NCBI RefSeq assembly: GCF_016863615.1
Contig: NZ_BOPF01000046.1
Span: forward strand, 16,689-80,688
Origin: Virgisporangium aliadipatigenens
Lineage (GTDB): Bacteria > Actinomycetota > Actinomycetes > Mycobacteriales > Micromonosporaceae
Reading direction: 5' to 3'
DNA: 64,000 bases
Below the pieces are notes generated by a model. That model made no database searches and was not told the DNA's origin. It worked only from the letters and a program-made list of their open reading frames with translations. Position numbers and translations under genes: made by a program. Below, one piece after another: positions 37,654 through 46,609 of the stretch. Each line of letters begins with the position of its first letter. Position 1 is the stretch's first letter.

Positions 37654-38933
37654 CGCTGTTCTCCGACTTCCTGGAGTCGCGCGTCTCGCCGAATGACCCG
37701 ACGGTGCCGTTGACGGCCGACTCGCTGATGTCCTACGTCTACGGCGACGCCGCCGGCGATGCCGGGGTGGTGGTGACGCCGCAATCGTCGATGCGGATGT
37801 CGGCGGTATGGCGCTGCGTGGCAGTAACAGCGGGGGTGTCGTCGGCGCTGCCACTGCACGTCTACGCCGACGGGTCGAAGAAGCGGCTGAAGGAGCCGCT
37901 GCTGGCCGAACCGCACCCGGAGCTGACCCGCCTGGAGCTGTGGCGGCTGACGTACGTGCACCGGCTGCTGTGGGGCAACGGGTACCTGCAGAAGGTCCGC
38001 AACCGGGTGGGCCAGGTCGTCGAGCTGTGGCCGGTCCGGCCGTGGCGGGTCACACCGGGCCGGGTCAAGCCGCGCAGCAGCAACCCGTCGGGGAAGGTGT
38101 TCGCCGTCGTCGACGACGAGGGCCGCACCCAGGACCTGACGAGCCGGGAGATCCTGCACCTGCCGCACCTGAGCATCGACGGCACCGAGGGGCTGTCGCC
38201 GATCGGCGCGGCGCGGCAGGCGGTCGGGCTCGCCCAGGCCGCCGAGGCGTCCGGGTCGCGGTTCTTCGGCCGCGGGGCGCAGCTGTCCGGGGTGCTGCAG
38301 GTCGAACAGCGACTCACCAAGGACCAGGCCGAGGCGCTGCAGAACCGGTGGGAGGCCCGGCACTCGGGCACCGGCAACGCCCACAAGATCGCCGTCCTGG
38401 ACTCCAACGCCAAGTTCGCGCCGATCACCATGCCGCTGCGCGACGCGCAGTTCCTGGAGACGCGGCAGTTCCAGGTGCCGGAGATCGCCCGGTTCTTCGG
38501 CGTGCCGCTGTTCCTGCTGTTCGAGACGGCCAAGAGCACCAGCTGGGGCACGGGCCTGGAGCAGCAGGCGCAGGGCTGGGTCGTGTTCGACCTGCAGCCG
38601 ACGTGGTTGGCGCCGACGGAGCAGCGGATCTCGAAGGAGCTGCTCATCCCGGGCCGGGAGGCTCGGTACAACGTCGACGGTCTCCTGCGCGGCGACAGCG
38701 CGGCTCGGGCGGCGTTCTACAACGTCATGCGGCAGGTCGGCGCCTACTCGGCGAACGACATCCGCGACCGGGAGAACCTGCCGCCGGTCGAGGGCGGCGA
38801 GGTCTACCTGCAGCCGATGAACATGGTGCCGCTCGGCACCGAACCCCCAGCCGATCCGGAGCCGGCCGAGCCGCCGGTCGACGACGAGCCCGACGACCAG
38901 GACGACGAGGAGGACGGCGACGATGACGACTGA
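37650..38933 (+). CDS. Portal protein (HK97 family)
   Basis: The 427-residue protein forms the dodecameric portal through which DNA enters. HK97-type motifs are visible: MRMSAVWRCVAVTAGVSSALPLHVY near the start, LLWGNGYLQKVRN, EILHLPHLSIDG, GLSPI and RFFGVPLFLLFE...STSWGTGLE. The C-terminus is strongly acidic, which is common in portals. It is flanked by terminase and protease genes, with 11 bases overlap to the latter. Confidence 0.93.
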   Translation: MTLFSDFLESRVSPNDPTVPLTADSLMSYVYGDAAGDAGVVVTPQSSMRMSAVWRCVAVTAGVSSALPLHVYADGSKKRLKEPLLAEPHPELTRLELWRLTYVHRLLWGNGYLQKVRNRVGQVVELWPVRPWRVTPGRVKPRSSNPSGKVFAVVDDEGRTQDLTSREILHLPHLSIDGTEGLSPIGAARQAVGLAQAAEASGSRFFGRGAQLSGVLQVEQRLTKDQAEALQNRWEARHSGTGNAHKIAVLDSNAKFAPITMPLRDAQFLETRQFQVPEIARFFGVPLFLLFETAKSTSWGTGLEQQAQGWVVFDLQPTWLAPTEQRISKELLIPGREARYNVDGLLRGDSAARAAFYNVMRQVGAYSANDIRDRENLPPVEGGEVYLQPMNMVPLGTEPPADPEPAEPPVDDEPDDQDDEEDGDDDD

Positions 38934-39672
38934 GGAACGCCGCGACCTCTCCCTCGCGGCCGCCGGGCTGCAGCTGCGGGCCGCCGGCGACGAAGCGGAG
39001 CAGCGGTTCTACGGGACCGCGATGCTGTACGGCACCCGCGCGGCGATCGGCAACCCGAAGTCGTGGGGCTTCTTCGAGGAGTTCGCCCCCGGCGCCGCGG
39101 CGCGCAGCCTCGCCGAGTTCGACCAGCGGATGTTGATCGACCACGACACGTACTACCTGGTGTCGCGGGTGTCCGCCGGCGACCTCACCCTCACCGACAC
39201 CGCCCGGGGCGTCGAGGTCGACTCCGCCCTCGACGACGAGCTGTCCTACGTGCGGGACTTCCGGCGCAACGTCGAGAAGCGGCGCATCACCGGCATGTCG
39301 ATCGGCTTCTGGGTCCGCGAGGCCCGCTGGGAAGAGATCGAGGTCGAGGAGCCCCGTCCAGACGGCAAGATCGAGGTCTACACCGCCGACCTGCGGGTCA
39401 TCTCCGACATCGACCTCATGGAGGTCTCCGGAGTTACCTTCCCCGCGTACGTCGACACCGACGCCGACGTGCGCGCACAGGTCGGTCCGGCGCTGGTCGC
39501 CCGCGGCGACCGGGCCGCGATCCTGCGCCGCGCCGAACACCGGCCGGAGCTTCGGGAGCTGCTCAAGCATCTCGACGCCGGCGCCGGCCCGGCAGCCACC
39601 GTGCGGGCCCGGCAGCCCGTCGCCGAACGCCAGCAGGCACTCGCCGCCCGCTGGAACCTTCCCGCGGCCTGA
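38923..39672 (+). CDS. Prohead maturation protease (HK97/S78-U35 family)
   Basis: The 249-residue serine protease has the catalytic His in MLIDHDTYYLV, Ser in ITGMSIGFWV and the end of the fold in LMEVSGVTFPAY. It removes the capsid scaffold segment during head maturation. A short C-terminal helical tail may be part of the scaffold. RBS lies in the end of the portal gene. Confidence 0.9.
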   Translation: MTTEERRDLSLAAAGLQLRAAGDEAEQRFYGTAMLYGTRAAIGNPKSWGFFEEFAPGAAARSLAEFDQRMLIDHDTYYLVSRVSAGDLTLTDTARGVEVDSALDDELSYVRDFRRNVEKRRITGMSIGFWVREARWEEIEVEEPRPDGKIEVYTADLRVISDIDLMEVSGVTFPAYVDTDADVRAQVGPALVARGDRAAILRRAEHRPELRELLKHLDAGAGPAATVRARQPVAERQQALAARWNLPAA

Positions 39673-39715
39673 ACCGGCCGCACTACGTCTCCCGCCGCTC
39701 GGGCGGGCCACACCC

Positions 39716-40972
39716 ATGAAGAGGAGCACCATCGTGAGCGCAACCTTGCTCGCCCGGGCCGTCGAGCGTCAGCAGAAGATTTGGGCCCGGATGCAGGAGA
39801 TCTCCGGCCGCGCCGACGCCGAGGGTCGAGACCTGAGCGCCGAGGAGCGGTCCAACTGGGACGCCGCAGAGGCCGAACTGAACGAGGCCGGCGCCGACGT
39901 CGAGCGGTTCCAGCGCTCCCAGGCGCGCAACGAGCCCGACCGCCGCGGCCTGGTCGACACCGGCAGCGGCGGCGACGACGTTCAGGACGACGAGGCCGGC
40001 GCCGCCTACCAGCGCGCGTTCGGCAACTACCTCCGGCGCGGCATGGGCCGGCTCTCGCCCGAGGAGCGGGAGCTGATGGAGGCCCGGTTCGTCGAGAACC
40101 GCGACCAGTCCACCCAGGCCGACGCAGCCGGCGGCTACCTGGTGCCGGACGGCTTCCGGAACAAGATGGTCGAGACGATCAAGGCGTACGGCGGGATCGC
40201 CTCCGTCGTCGAGACGATCACCACCGACAGCGGCAACGACCTGCCGTGGGTCGGCAACGACGACACCGGCAACGAGGGCGAGATCATCGGCGAGAACACC
40301 GCCGTGGGCAACCAGGACTTCGTGTTCACCGGCCGCAAGCTCAAGGCCCACATCTTCTCGTCGAAGATGGTCAAGGTCCCGCTGACCCTGCTCCAGGACT
40401 CCGTGTTCGACCTGGAGTCGTGGATCCCCGGCAAGCTCGGCGAGCGGATCGGCCGCCGCGCGGCCCGGGCGTGGATCACCGGCACCGGCGTCGACGAGCC
40501 GCAGGGCATCGTCACCGGCGCCGTCACCGGCAAGACCGGCGCGAACGGCCAGACGACCACCGTCATCTACGACGACCTCGTCGACCTGGAGCACTCCATC
40601 GACCCGGGCTACCGCGGCCGGGCCCGGTTCGCGCTGCACGACAGCACCCTCGCCGTGGTCCGCAAGCTCAAGGACGGCGAGGGCCGGCCGCTGTGGGTGC
40701 CGACCCCGACGACCGGGTTCGTCAACACGATCAACGGCTACCCGTACACGATCGACAACTCGATGCCGACGCCGGCCGCGTCCGCGAAGACGATCGGATT
40801 CGGCGACTTCCGGTCCCACTACGTCATCCGCCAGGTCAAGGGCGTCTCGACGATGCGCCTCGCCGAGCGGTACGCCGAGTACCTCCAGGTCGCGTTCTTC
40901 GGGTGGGCGCGGATGGACGGCATGATCCAGGACCCGGCGGCGGTCAAGTTCTACAGCCACTCCGCGAGCTGA
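39716..40972 (+). CDS. Major capsid protein (HK97 fold)
   Basis: The 418-residue protein forms the head shell. Residues about 5-75 are a charged coiled coil (delta/scaffold domain, likely cleaved by the protease), a linker 80-110 follows, and the HK97 fold begins near DAAGGYLVPDGFRNKMVE. Typical later motifs are SGNDLPWVGNDD, LQDSVFDLESWIPGKLGERIGR and ITGTGVDEPQGIVTG. GAAGAGGAG precedes the start region. Confidence 0.93.
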   Translation: MKRSTIVSATLLARAVERQQKIWARMQEISGRADAEGRDLSAEERSNWDAAEAELNEAGADVERFQRSQARNEPDRRGLVDTGSGGDDVQDDEAGAAYQRAFGNYLRRGMGRLSPEERELMEARFVENRDQSTQADAAGGYLVPDGFRNKMVETIKAYGGIASVVETITTDSGNDLPWVGNDDTGNEGEIIGENTAVGNQDFVFTGRKLKAHIFSSKMVKVPLTLLQDSVFDLESWIPGKLGERIGRRAARAWITGTGVDEPQGIVTGAVTGKTGANGQTTTVIYDDLVDLEHSIDPGYRGRARFALHDSTLAVVRKLKDGEGRPLWVPTPTTGFVNTINGYPYTIDNSMPTPAASAKTIGFGDFRSHYVIRQVKGVSTMRLAERYAEYLQVAFFGWARMDGMIQDPAAVKFYSHSAS

Positions 40973-41015
40973 CCCGGCCAGCAGCGACCGCTACGAATCG
41001 AAGGAGAACACGCAC

Positions 41016-41417
41016 ATGCGTGACAGCTACGCGAACCTGCTGCCGGTGACCTCGATCAACCCGGCCGCCCGCACGGCGACGATCAACGGCTCCACCGTCG
41101 ACCGGTACGCCTCCGGCGCGATGTACCAGGACGCCCTGATCATCGTGCACACCGGGACCATCACCGACGGAACCCACACGATCACCGTCGAGGAGTCCGA
41201 CGACAACTCGGCGTGGGCGACCGCGACCAGCCTCGTCGGGACCGCCCCGGTCATCGACAACACCGGCGACAACAACAAGTGCTTCGCCGTGCGGTACACG
41301 GGCATGAAGCGCTACGTCCGGGTCCGCTCGGCCGTGGCCGGCGCGACCACCGGTGGCGTGTACGGCGCCACCGTGCTGCTGTCGGACCCGCGGGTGATGC
41401 CCGCCGTCCAGGCATGA
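41016..41417 (+). CDS. Capsid-adjacent structural protein (decoration candidate)
   Basis: The 133-residue beta-rich protein from ATG 41016 has GAAGGAGAAC upstream. The pattern VDRYASGAMYQDALIIVHTGTITDGTHTITVEESDD resembles a common siphophage head-decoration type protein. Position directly after the capsid gene supports a decoration role. Confidence 0.6.
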   Translation: MRDSYANLLPVTSINPAARTATINGSTVDRYASGAMYQDALIIVHTGTITDGTHTITVEESDDNSAWATATSLVGTAPVIDNTGDNNKCFAVRYTGMKRYVRVRSAVAGATTGGVYGATVLLSDPRVMPAVQA

Positions 41418-41740
41418 CCCGCGGCACCACACAGGTCCGGATCCTCGTGTCGGTCGCCGGACCGGACTTCTCGTGGATCCCCGGCCAGATGGTCGACCTG
41501 CCGATCGACGAGGCCGCGAAGTGGGCCGACGGAGTCCGCGGCGAGTACGTCAACATGCCGGCGCCGCCGGCGGACGAGCCGCCAGCTGGCGACGGACCGG
41601 TCGACGAGGCGCCGCCCGTCGACGAGGACCCGGCCGCCACCACCGCGGACGCCCCGCCGGCCGGTGACGACCAGCCCGACCGCGAGCCCCCGGCCAAGAC
41701 GGCTCCGGCGCCCGCCCGGGCCCGGCGAGGCCGGAAGTAG
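41414..41740 (+). CDS. Small structural protein with acidic, Pro-rich tail
   Basis: The 108-residue protein has a compact start (TQVRILVSVAGPDFSWIPGQMVDL) and a long D/P/A-rich disordered second half ending in KTAPAPARARRGRK. Such small proteins appear beside capsid genes in actinophages. ATG overlaps the previous stop. A hairpin follows the stop. Confidence 0.55.
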   Translation: MTRGTTQVRILVSVAGPDFSWIPGQMVDLPIDEAAKWADGVRGEYVNMPAPPADEPPAGDGPVDEAPPVDEDPAATTADAPPAGDDQPDREPPAKTAPAPARARRGRK

Positions 41741-41742
41741 CA

Positions 41743-41774
41743 AGCGCCGGCCGCCCGGGGAACCGGCTGGCGCT
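41743..41774 (+). terminator. Hairpin between head and decoration genes
   Basis: Arms 41743-41753 and 41764-41774 pair over 11 positions including one G-U pair. It follows the stop at 41740 and could terminate or reduce transcription into the downstream structural genes. Confidence 0.5.
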
Positions 41775-41883
41775 GTTCCTGCCCGTGCCGCTGACCTCCC
41801 GGGCCGGGCGGGGACACCCGGGGTCGCCACGATTCGCGGCGTGGCGGCCCCACCCCACATCGACCACACGACCAGGAGCCGAG

Positions 41884-42168
41884 ATGGCCGACTTCAAGAG
41901 CGTGCTCAAGCTGCGACGCGCAGCCGACGGCAGCACCAGAATCCAGGGCGAGCCGCCCGAGCGGCACGTCTTCCCGGCCAGCTTCCTGCAGCGGGAACTG
42001 GGCCAGCTCGTCGAGGTGATGGTGCGGGTGCGCACCGACGCCGTCGACGTCGAGTACCGCATGGACGAGTTCGAGACCAACGACGACGGGTCGCCGAACC
42101 TGACCGGCTGGGTCTGCACCCGCGCCGACCAGGCCAACGCGCCGGAGACCGAGGCCGACCGTGGCTGA
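41884..42168 (+). CDS. Small structural protein
   Basis: The 94-residue protein begins at ATG 41884 with AGGAG upstream; the longer frame before it lacks support. It has FKSVLKLRRAADGSTRI and VMVRVRTDAVDVEYRMDEFETNDDG, a compact beta-alpha domain. Its last bases overlap the next GTG. It probably belongs to the head-decoration cluster. Confidence 0.55.
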   Translation: MADFKSVLKLRRAADGSTRIQGEPPERHVFPASFLQRELGQLVEVMVRVRTDAVDVEYRMDEFETNDDGSPNLTGWVCTRADQANAPETEADRG

Positions 42169-42598
42169 CTTCGTCTTCAACATCGCCAAGGGCATGACCT
42201 CCTACTACGGCGGTCTCCCCGCGACGAACGACGCGTTCGTCGTGATCCCGATCGAGGCGTCGGGCGTCGAGGCCGACTCGGTCCTCCGCGACTACGACAA
42301 CGTCTCGGTGCTCCTGGCGGCCGCCACCAACGAGCAGACCACGATGGGCAGGAAGACGATCACGTCGGTGACGGTGACGGTCGACGACACCAACGACCGG
42401 GTCGCGATCGACACGGCCGACGTCACCTGGACCGGCGCGACCGGCAACGCGATCAGCGACCTGCTGCTGGCGTACGACGGTGACACCACCGGCGGCACCG
42501 ACGCGAACCTGGTGCCGATGTCCTGGCACGACTTCTCGATCACACCCGACGGGTCCGACGTGACCGCCACGGTGACCGACTGGATCCGTTCCAGCTAG
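42161..42598 (+). CDS. Conserved actinophage structural protein
   Basis: The 145-residue protein has the recognisable pattern VFNIAKGMTSYY, VIPIEASGVEADSVLRDYDNVSVLLAA, DTADVTWTG and LLLAYDGDTTGGTDANLVPMSWHDFS, seen in actinophage head proteins near capsid genes. It is all-beta in appearance. A capsid-surface role is likely; the exact function is unknown. Confidence 0.65.
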   Translation: MADFVFNIAKGMTSYYGGLPATNDAFVVIPIEASGVEADSVLRDYDNVSVLLAAATNEQTTMGRKTITSVTVTVDDTNDRVAIDTADVTWTGATGNAISDLLLAYDGDTTGGTDANLVPMSWHDFSITPDGSDVTATVTDWIRSS

Positions 42599-42614
42599 CG
42601 CGTAGGGGGCGGCC

Positions 42615-45284
42615 GTGGTCACCCGGTTCTACCTGACCAACGGAGCCGCCCCCTACACGCCGACCACCAAGCGCGGCGCGTGGGACAACGCGGCCGCCAC
42701 CCTCGCGCAGTACCTCGGCCCCCGCCCCGCCGGGGCGGCCGCAACCGCGGCCCCCGCAGTCGGGTCGACGACGGCCAACTGGGACGTGCTCGTCGGCCGC
42801 TGGATCAGCGATCCGGCCGTGGCGGCGGGCACCCTGAACGGCAGCCTGTCGTGGATCATCGGCGTGCTGGAGAGCAACGCCGCGGCGAACGCGTTCTTCC
42901 ACATCCACGTCTACGTGACCACCGGCGACAGCGACACCGTGCGCGGCACCGCGCTCACCGACTCCATCGGCGCCACCGAGTTCACCACCACTGGCACCGG
43001 CCGCGGCGAGGGCGCCAAGACCCTCACCTCGGTCAGCGTCCAGGCCGGTGACCGCCTGGTCGTCGAGGTCGGCTACCGCGCCACCTCGGACACCACCGCC
43101 CGCACCGCCACGTTCCACTACGGCAACACCGGCACGACCGACCTCGCACAGGGCGGAACCGGCGTCACCACCGCGCCCGGCTACATCGAGCTGTCCGCCG
43201 GCGACGGCATCTGGAGCGCACTCACCAGCAGCGTCGTCGAGACCTTCTCCGGCGGTGCCCTGACCGACCCGCCCTGGGGCGGCACGTACGGCGGCGCCGA
43301 CGTCGACACCGGCCGCGGCCGGATTCCCTGCGCGCACACGGGCGGCGTGCAGGACTACGCCGGCATCCAGACCGAGAACGTCTACCGGTTCGACGATGTG
43401 TACTGCAAGCTCTTCCCGGCGGCCGCCGCCGGCGCGACCGGCGAGTGCTTCTCCGCGCTCGGTCTGCGCGACGAGGCCGTACTCGGGACGAGCCTGCACA
43501 TCCGCGTCGACACCGTCGCGAACACGATCCGCTTCGAGAACAACGTCTCGTACTTCGACGGCTCCGCGGTCTCGCTCACCTACGACGCCACGAACCACGC
43601 CTGGGTACGGCTGATCCGGTCCGGTACCAACGTCCTGTTCCAGACCTCGGCGAACGGCACGACCTGGACGACGCGACGCACCCTGGCGACACCGTCCTGG
43701 GTGAACTACGGCGGCCTGACCTTCCTCATGGAGTCGGCCCGCGACGGCGGCACGAACAACTACACGTACGTCGACCAGGTCAACACCACCGCATCGTCGA
43801 TCAACCAGGCCGTCAACCCGGCAACCGAGACCAGCACCGCGCAGGCGGTCGGCCGGCTCAAGACCCGCGCCGCCGGCGTCGCGGGAGAGACGACCACCGC
43901 GCAGCAGCTCGGCCGTACCAAGACCCGGGCCGTCGCGGTCGCCGGCGAAGCCAGCGCGGCGCAGCCGCTGGGCCGGGCCAAGACCCGCGCCGTCGGCGTC
44001 ACAGGCGAGACGGCCGCGGCGCAACTGCTCGGCCGGGCCAAGCGGCGCCCGGCCGGTGTCGCCCAGGTCGCCGAGGCCGCGCAGCCCATCGCGGCGTCGC
44101 AGGCCGACGTCGTCCCGGTCACGCCGGCCGCCGACACGGCGGCGGCGCAGCCGATCGGGCGGCGGAAGTCGCGCACGCTCGGCGTCGCGGTCGACACCGG
44201 CGCGGCCCAGCAGCTCGGCCGGCGCAAGACGCGAGCGCCAGCGGCCGCCACCGAGACGAGCGCGGCGCAGCTGCTCGGCCGGACCAAACGACGCGCCGCC
44301 GGCGTCGTCGGCGACACGGCCTCGGCGCAGCCGCTCTCGAGGCGGAAGACCCGAGCGGTCTCCCCGGCCGCCGAGACGAGCACCGCCCAGCCGTTCGCTC
44401 GAGTAAAAGCCCGCGCGGTCGGACCGGCGGTCGAGACGTCGACGGCCCGGCCGCTCGGCGTGGTCGGCTCGATCGTCCAACCGGTCGCCCCTGCCACGGA
44501 CACCAGCACCGCGCAGCTGCTCGCACGGCGGAAGGCCCGAGCGGTCGCAATCGCCGGCGAGAGCAGCACCGCAGTGCCGGTGGCCCGGGCGAAGCAGCGC
44601 AGCGTCGCCCCAGGGTCGTCGGTGTGCGCCGCGCAGCCGATCGGGCGGGGGAAGCGGCTGCTGCTCGGCGCTGCGGGAACCGCCGACGGTGCCCGGCCTC
44701 TGGGCCGGGGCAAGTCCCGCGCGATCGGAGCCGCCGCAGAGTCCGCGCTCGCCCGGCTTCTGGGCCGGGGCAAGACCGCCGGCATCGCCCCGGCCGGGGA
44801 CGTCACCGCCGCGGTGGCTCTGCAGGCGGCGAAGAAGCGCGTGGTGGGCACGGCCGGCGAATCCGCCGCCGGGCGTCCGATCAGCCGGGTGGTTACCCGC
44901 ACGGTAGGCGTCGCCGGCGAGTCGGTGCTCGCCGGGACGCTCGGGCGCGTCAAACGCCGCGCGGTGGTGGCGGCGGAGGAGATCGTCACCGCGCGGCACG
45001 TGGCGGCCGGCAACGCGTACCTGGTCGAAGCGGTGGCGGAGGCGGCGACAGCCGGTCCGCTCGGCACGGCCAAGGGCCGCTTGATCGGTGTGGTGACCGA
45101 CCTTACGGCGGCCCGTTCGCTCGGCCGGGCGAAGACCAAGGCGGTGGCCGCCACGACCGTGACGACCATCGCGATGCCGATCCGGCAGCGGCGCAAAGCC
45201 ACCGCCACCGCCGCCGTCACCGCCCGGCGCACGGCAACCGCCGCAGTCGGCGCGCGGTACACCGCCAGTTCGTCCGTGACCTGA
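42615..45284 (+). CDS. Repeat-rich phage structural protein (889 residues)
   Basis: The first ~390 residues form a beta-rich N-terminal part (TTANWDVLVGRWISDP..., VRGTALTDS, later a LamG/jelly-roll-like section around GGVQDYAGIQTENVYRFDDVYCKLF). From about residue 395 to 880 there are roughly 22-24 degenerate ~20-residue repeats of the form ETSTAQPLGRRKTRAVG-xA, basic and Ala/Thr-rich. The gene lies between capsid/decoration genes and the head-tail connector, so it may be a head fibre or decoration rather than a tail fibre. The repeat type recurs in actinophages without known function. Confidence 0.7.
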   Translation: MVTRFYLTNGAAPYTPTTKRGAWDNAAATLAQYLGPRPAGAAATAAPAVGSTTANWDVLVGRWISDPAVAAGTLNGSLSWIIGVLESNAAANAFFHIHVYVTTGDSDTVRGTALTDSIGATEFTTTGTGRGEGAKTLTSVSVQAGDRLVVEVGYRATSDTTARTATFHYGNTGTTDLAQGGTGVTTAPGYIELSAGDGIWSALTSSVVETFSGGALTDPPWGGTYGGADVDTGRGRIPCAHTGGVQDYAGIQTENVYRFDDVYCKLFPAAAAGATGECFSALGLRDEAVLGTSLHIRVDTVANTIRFENNVSYFDGSAVSLTYDATNHAWVRLIRSGTNVLFQTSANGTTWTTRRTLATPSWVNYGGLTFLMESARDGGTNNYTYVDQVNTTASSINQAVNPATETSTAQAVGRLKTRAAGVAGETTTAQQLGRTKTRAVAVAGEASAAQPLGRAKTRAVGVTGETAAAQLLGRAKRRPAGVAQVAEAAQPIAASQADVVPVTPAADTAAAQPIGRRKSRTLGVAVDTGAAQQLGRRKTRAPAAATETSAAQLLGRTKRRAAGVVGDTASAQPLSRRKTRAVSPAAETSTAQPFARVKARAVGPAVETSTARPLGVVGSIVQPVAPATDTSTAQLLARRKARAVAIAGESSTAVPVARAKQRSVAPGSSVCAAQPIGRGKRLLLGAAGTADGARPLGRGKSRAIGAAAESALARLLGRGKTAGIAPAGDVTAAVALQAAKKRVVGTAGESAAGRPISRVVTRTVGVAGESVLAGTLGRVKRRAVVAAEEIVTARHVAAGNAYLVEAVAEAATAGPLGTAKGRLIGVVTDLTAARSLGRAKTKAVAATTVTTIAMPIRQRRKATATAAVTARRTATAAVGARYTASSSVT
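43800..45250 (+). repeat. Degenerate ~60-base coding repeats in the 889-residue protein
   Basis: Units of about 60 bases encode the core (A/S)AQPLGRxKxRAVG with varying spacing. Identity between units is low at DNA level but clear in protein, which suggests old amplification followed by drift, or selection on protein shape alone. Confidence 0.7.
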
Positions 45285-45299
45285 CAAAGGGGGGCCCCT

Positions 45300-46181
45300 G
45301 TGCCGGTGCTGTTCAAGGGCGACTCGGAGCTGGCCACCCTCTCGACGACGTTCCAGGTCGACGGGGAGCCCGCGGACCCCACGACGGTGATGCTGGTGGT
45401 CACCGACCCCAACGGCGAGGTGACCACCTACAACTCCGGCCAGCTCACCAACCCCAGCACCGGCGTCTACAGCCGCGACGTCGCCTGCACCATCGAGGGG
45501 CTGTGGCAGTACATCTGGGTCGGCACCGGCGCGGCGGTGAAGACCCAGGCCGGCACGTGGTTCGTCACCGCCTCCGAGCTGCGCCGGCTGTATGTGCCGC
45601 TCGAAGAGCTGAAGCTGTCGCTGACCAGCAAGACCGACGCCCTCACCGGCCGGGACCCGCTGCTGCTGCGGGCGCTCACCGCCGCGTCGCGGGGCATCGA
45701 CGCGTTCTGCGGACAGCGGTTCTGGCGCGACGGGACAGCGTCGGCGCGGTCGTACCTGACCCGCAGCCGCACCGTGCAGGACAGCGGCGACGAGCTGCTG
45801 CTCATCGACCCGGTCGCCACCGCCACTGACCTGGCCGTCGAGGTCGGGACCGGCACGTCGTGGGCGCCGGTCGACGGCGGGCTGTTCGAGCTGTCGCCGG
45901 ACAACGCGCTCGCCGACCAGCGGGCGGTGACCGGGCTGCTGCGCGTCGCGGGGCGCTGGTCGGGGAGCCGGCGGGTCCGGGTGACCGCCCGATGGGGCTG
46001 GCCGACGGTGCCGGACGAGGTGGTGCAGGCGACGCTGCTGCAGGCGACCCGCCTGTACCGGCGCAAGGACTCCCCGGAGGGCGTCCTCGGGTCGGCGGAC
46101 TGGGGAGCGGTGCGTCTGGGCCGCATCGACCCGGACGTGAAGGAACTGACCGAGCACCTGCGACTGCCCGGGATCGGATGA
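45300..46181 (+). CDS. Head-tail connector with N-terminal Ig-like extension
   Basis: The 293-residue protein from GTG 45300 has a beta-sandwich-like N-terminus (about 1-95, VLFKGDSELATLSTTFQVDGEP ... TWFVTA). Its C-terminal part (about 100-290) resembles phage gp6-like head-tail adaptors: LYVPLEELKLSL..., LLLRALTAASRGIDAFCGQRFW and VQATLLQATRLYRRKDSPEG. It closes the portal after packaging. The fusion to an Ig-like domain is unusual for this family. Confidence 0.65.
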   Translation: MPVLFKGDSELATLSTTFQVDGEPADPTTVMLVVTDPNGEVTTYNSGQLTNPSTGVYSRDVACTIEGLWQYIWVGTGAAVKTQAGTWFVTASELRRLYVPLEELKLSLTSKTDALTGRDPLLLRALTAASRGIDAFCGQRFWRDGTASARSYLTRSRTVQDSGDELLLIDPVATATDLAVEVGTGTSWAPVDGGLFELSPDNALADQRAVTGLLRVAGRWSGSRRVRVTARWGWPTVPDEVVQATLLQATRLYRRKDSPEGVLGSADWGAVRLGRIDPDVKELTEHLRLPGIG

Positions 46182-46606
46182 TCATGGAAATCTCTGCCGT
46201 CCGCAAGGGCCTGGCCGCCGTCGTCGCTGCCGCCATCCCCGAGCTGAACTGCTTCGGGTACGTGCCCAACAGCATCCCCGAGCCGGCATTCGTCGCCGGC
46301 GAGGTCGAGGTCGACTTCAACAAGGCGATGAACCGTGGCCTGGACCAGGTGAGCGTGCGATGCCGGGTGCTGGTCTCCCGGGCCGAGGACGAGGCCGGCC
46401 AGGCGCTGCTGGATGCCTACCTGTCCGGCTCCGGTCCCGAGTCGATCCGCGCCGCGATCGAGGGCACGCCGGGCGTCTCGCAGACTCTCGGCGGGGTCTG
46501 CGACGACCTGGTCGTGGAACGCATCCGCGGCTACCGCATGTACACCGTCGCCGGCACCGAGTTCTACGGCGCCGAGTTCCTGGTCACCGTCATCGGGAAG
46601 GGCTGA
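46178..46606 (+). CDS. Tail completion or head-closure type protein
   Basis: The 142-residue protein starts at ATG 46178 (ATGA overlap; ATG 46184 possible). The pattern ISAVRKGLAAVVAAAIPELNCFGYVPNSI, VEVDFNKAM, DQVSVRCRVLVSRAEDEAGQALLDAYLSGSG matches a widespread siphophage neck/tail-terminator group. It lies where the tail terminator is expected. Assignment is by context and weak pattern. Confidence 0.6.
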   Translation: MIMEISAVRKGLAAVVAAAIPELNCFGYVPNSIPEPAFVAGEVEVDFNKAMNRGLDQVSVRCRVLVSRAEDEAGQALLDAYLSGSGPESIRAAIEGTPGVSQTLGGVCDDLVVERIRGYRMYTVAGTEFYGAEFLVTVIGKG

Positions 46607-46609
46607 TCC

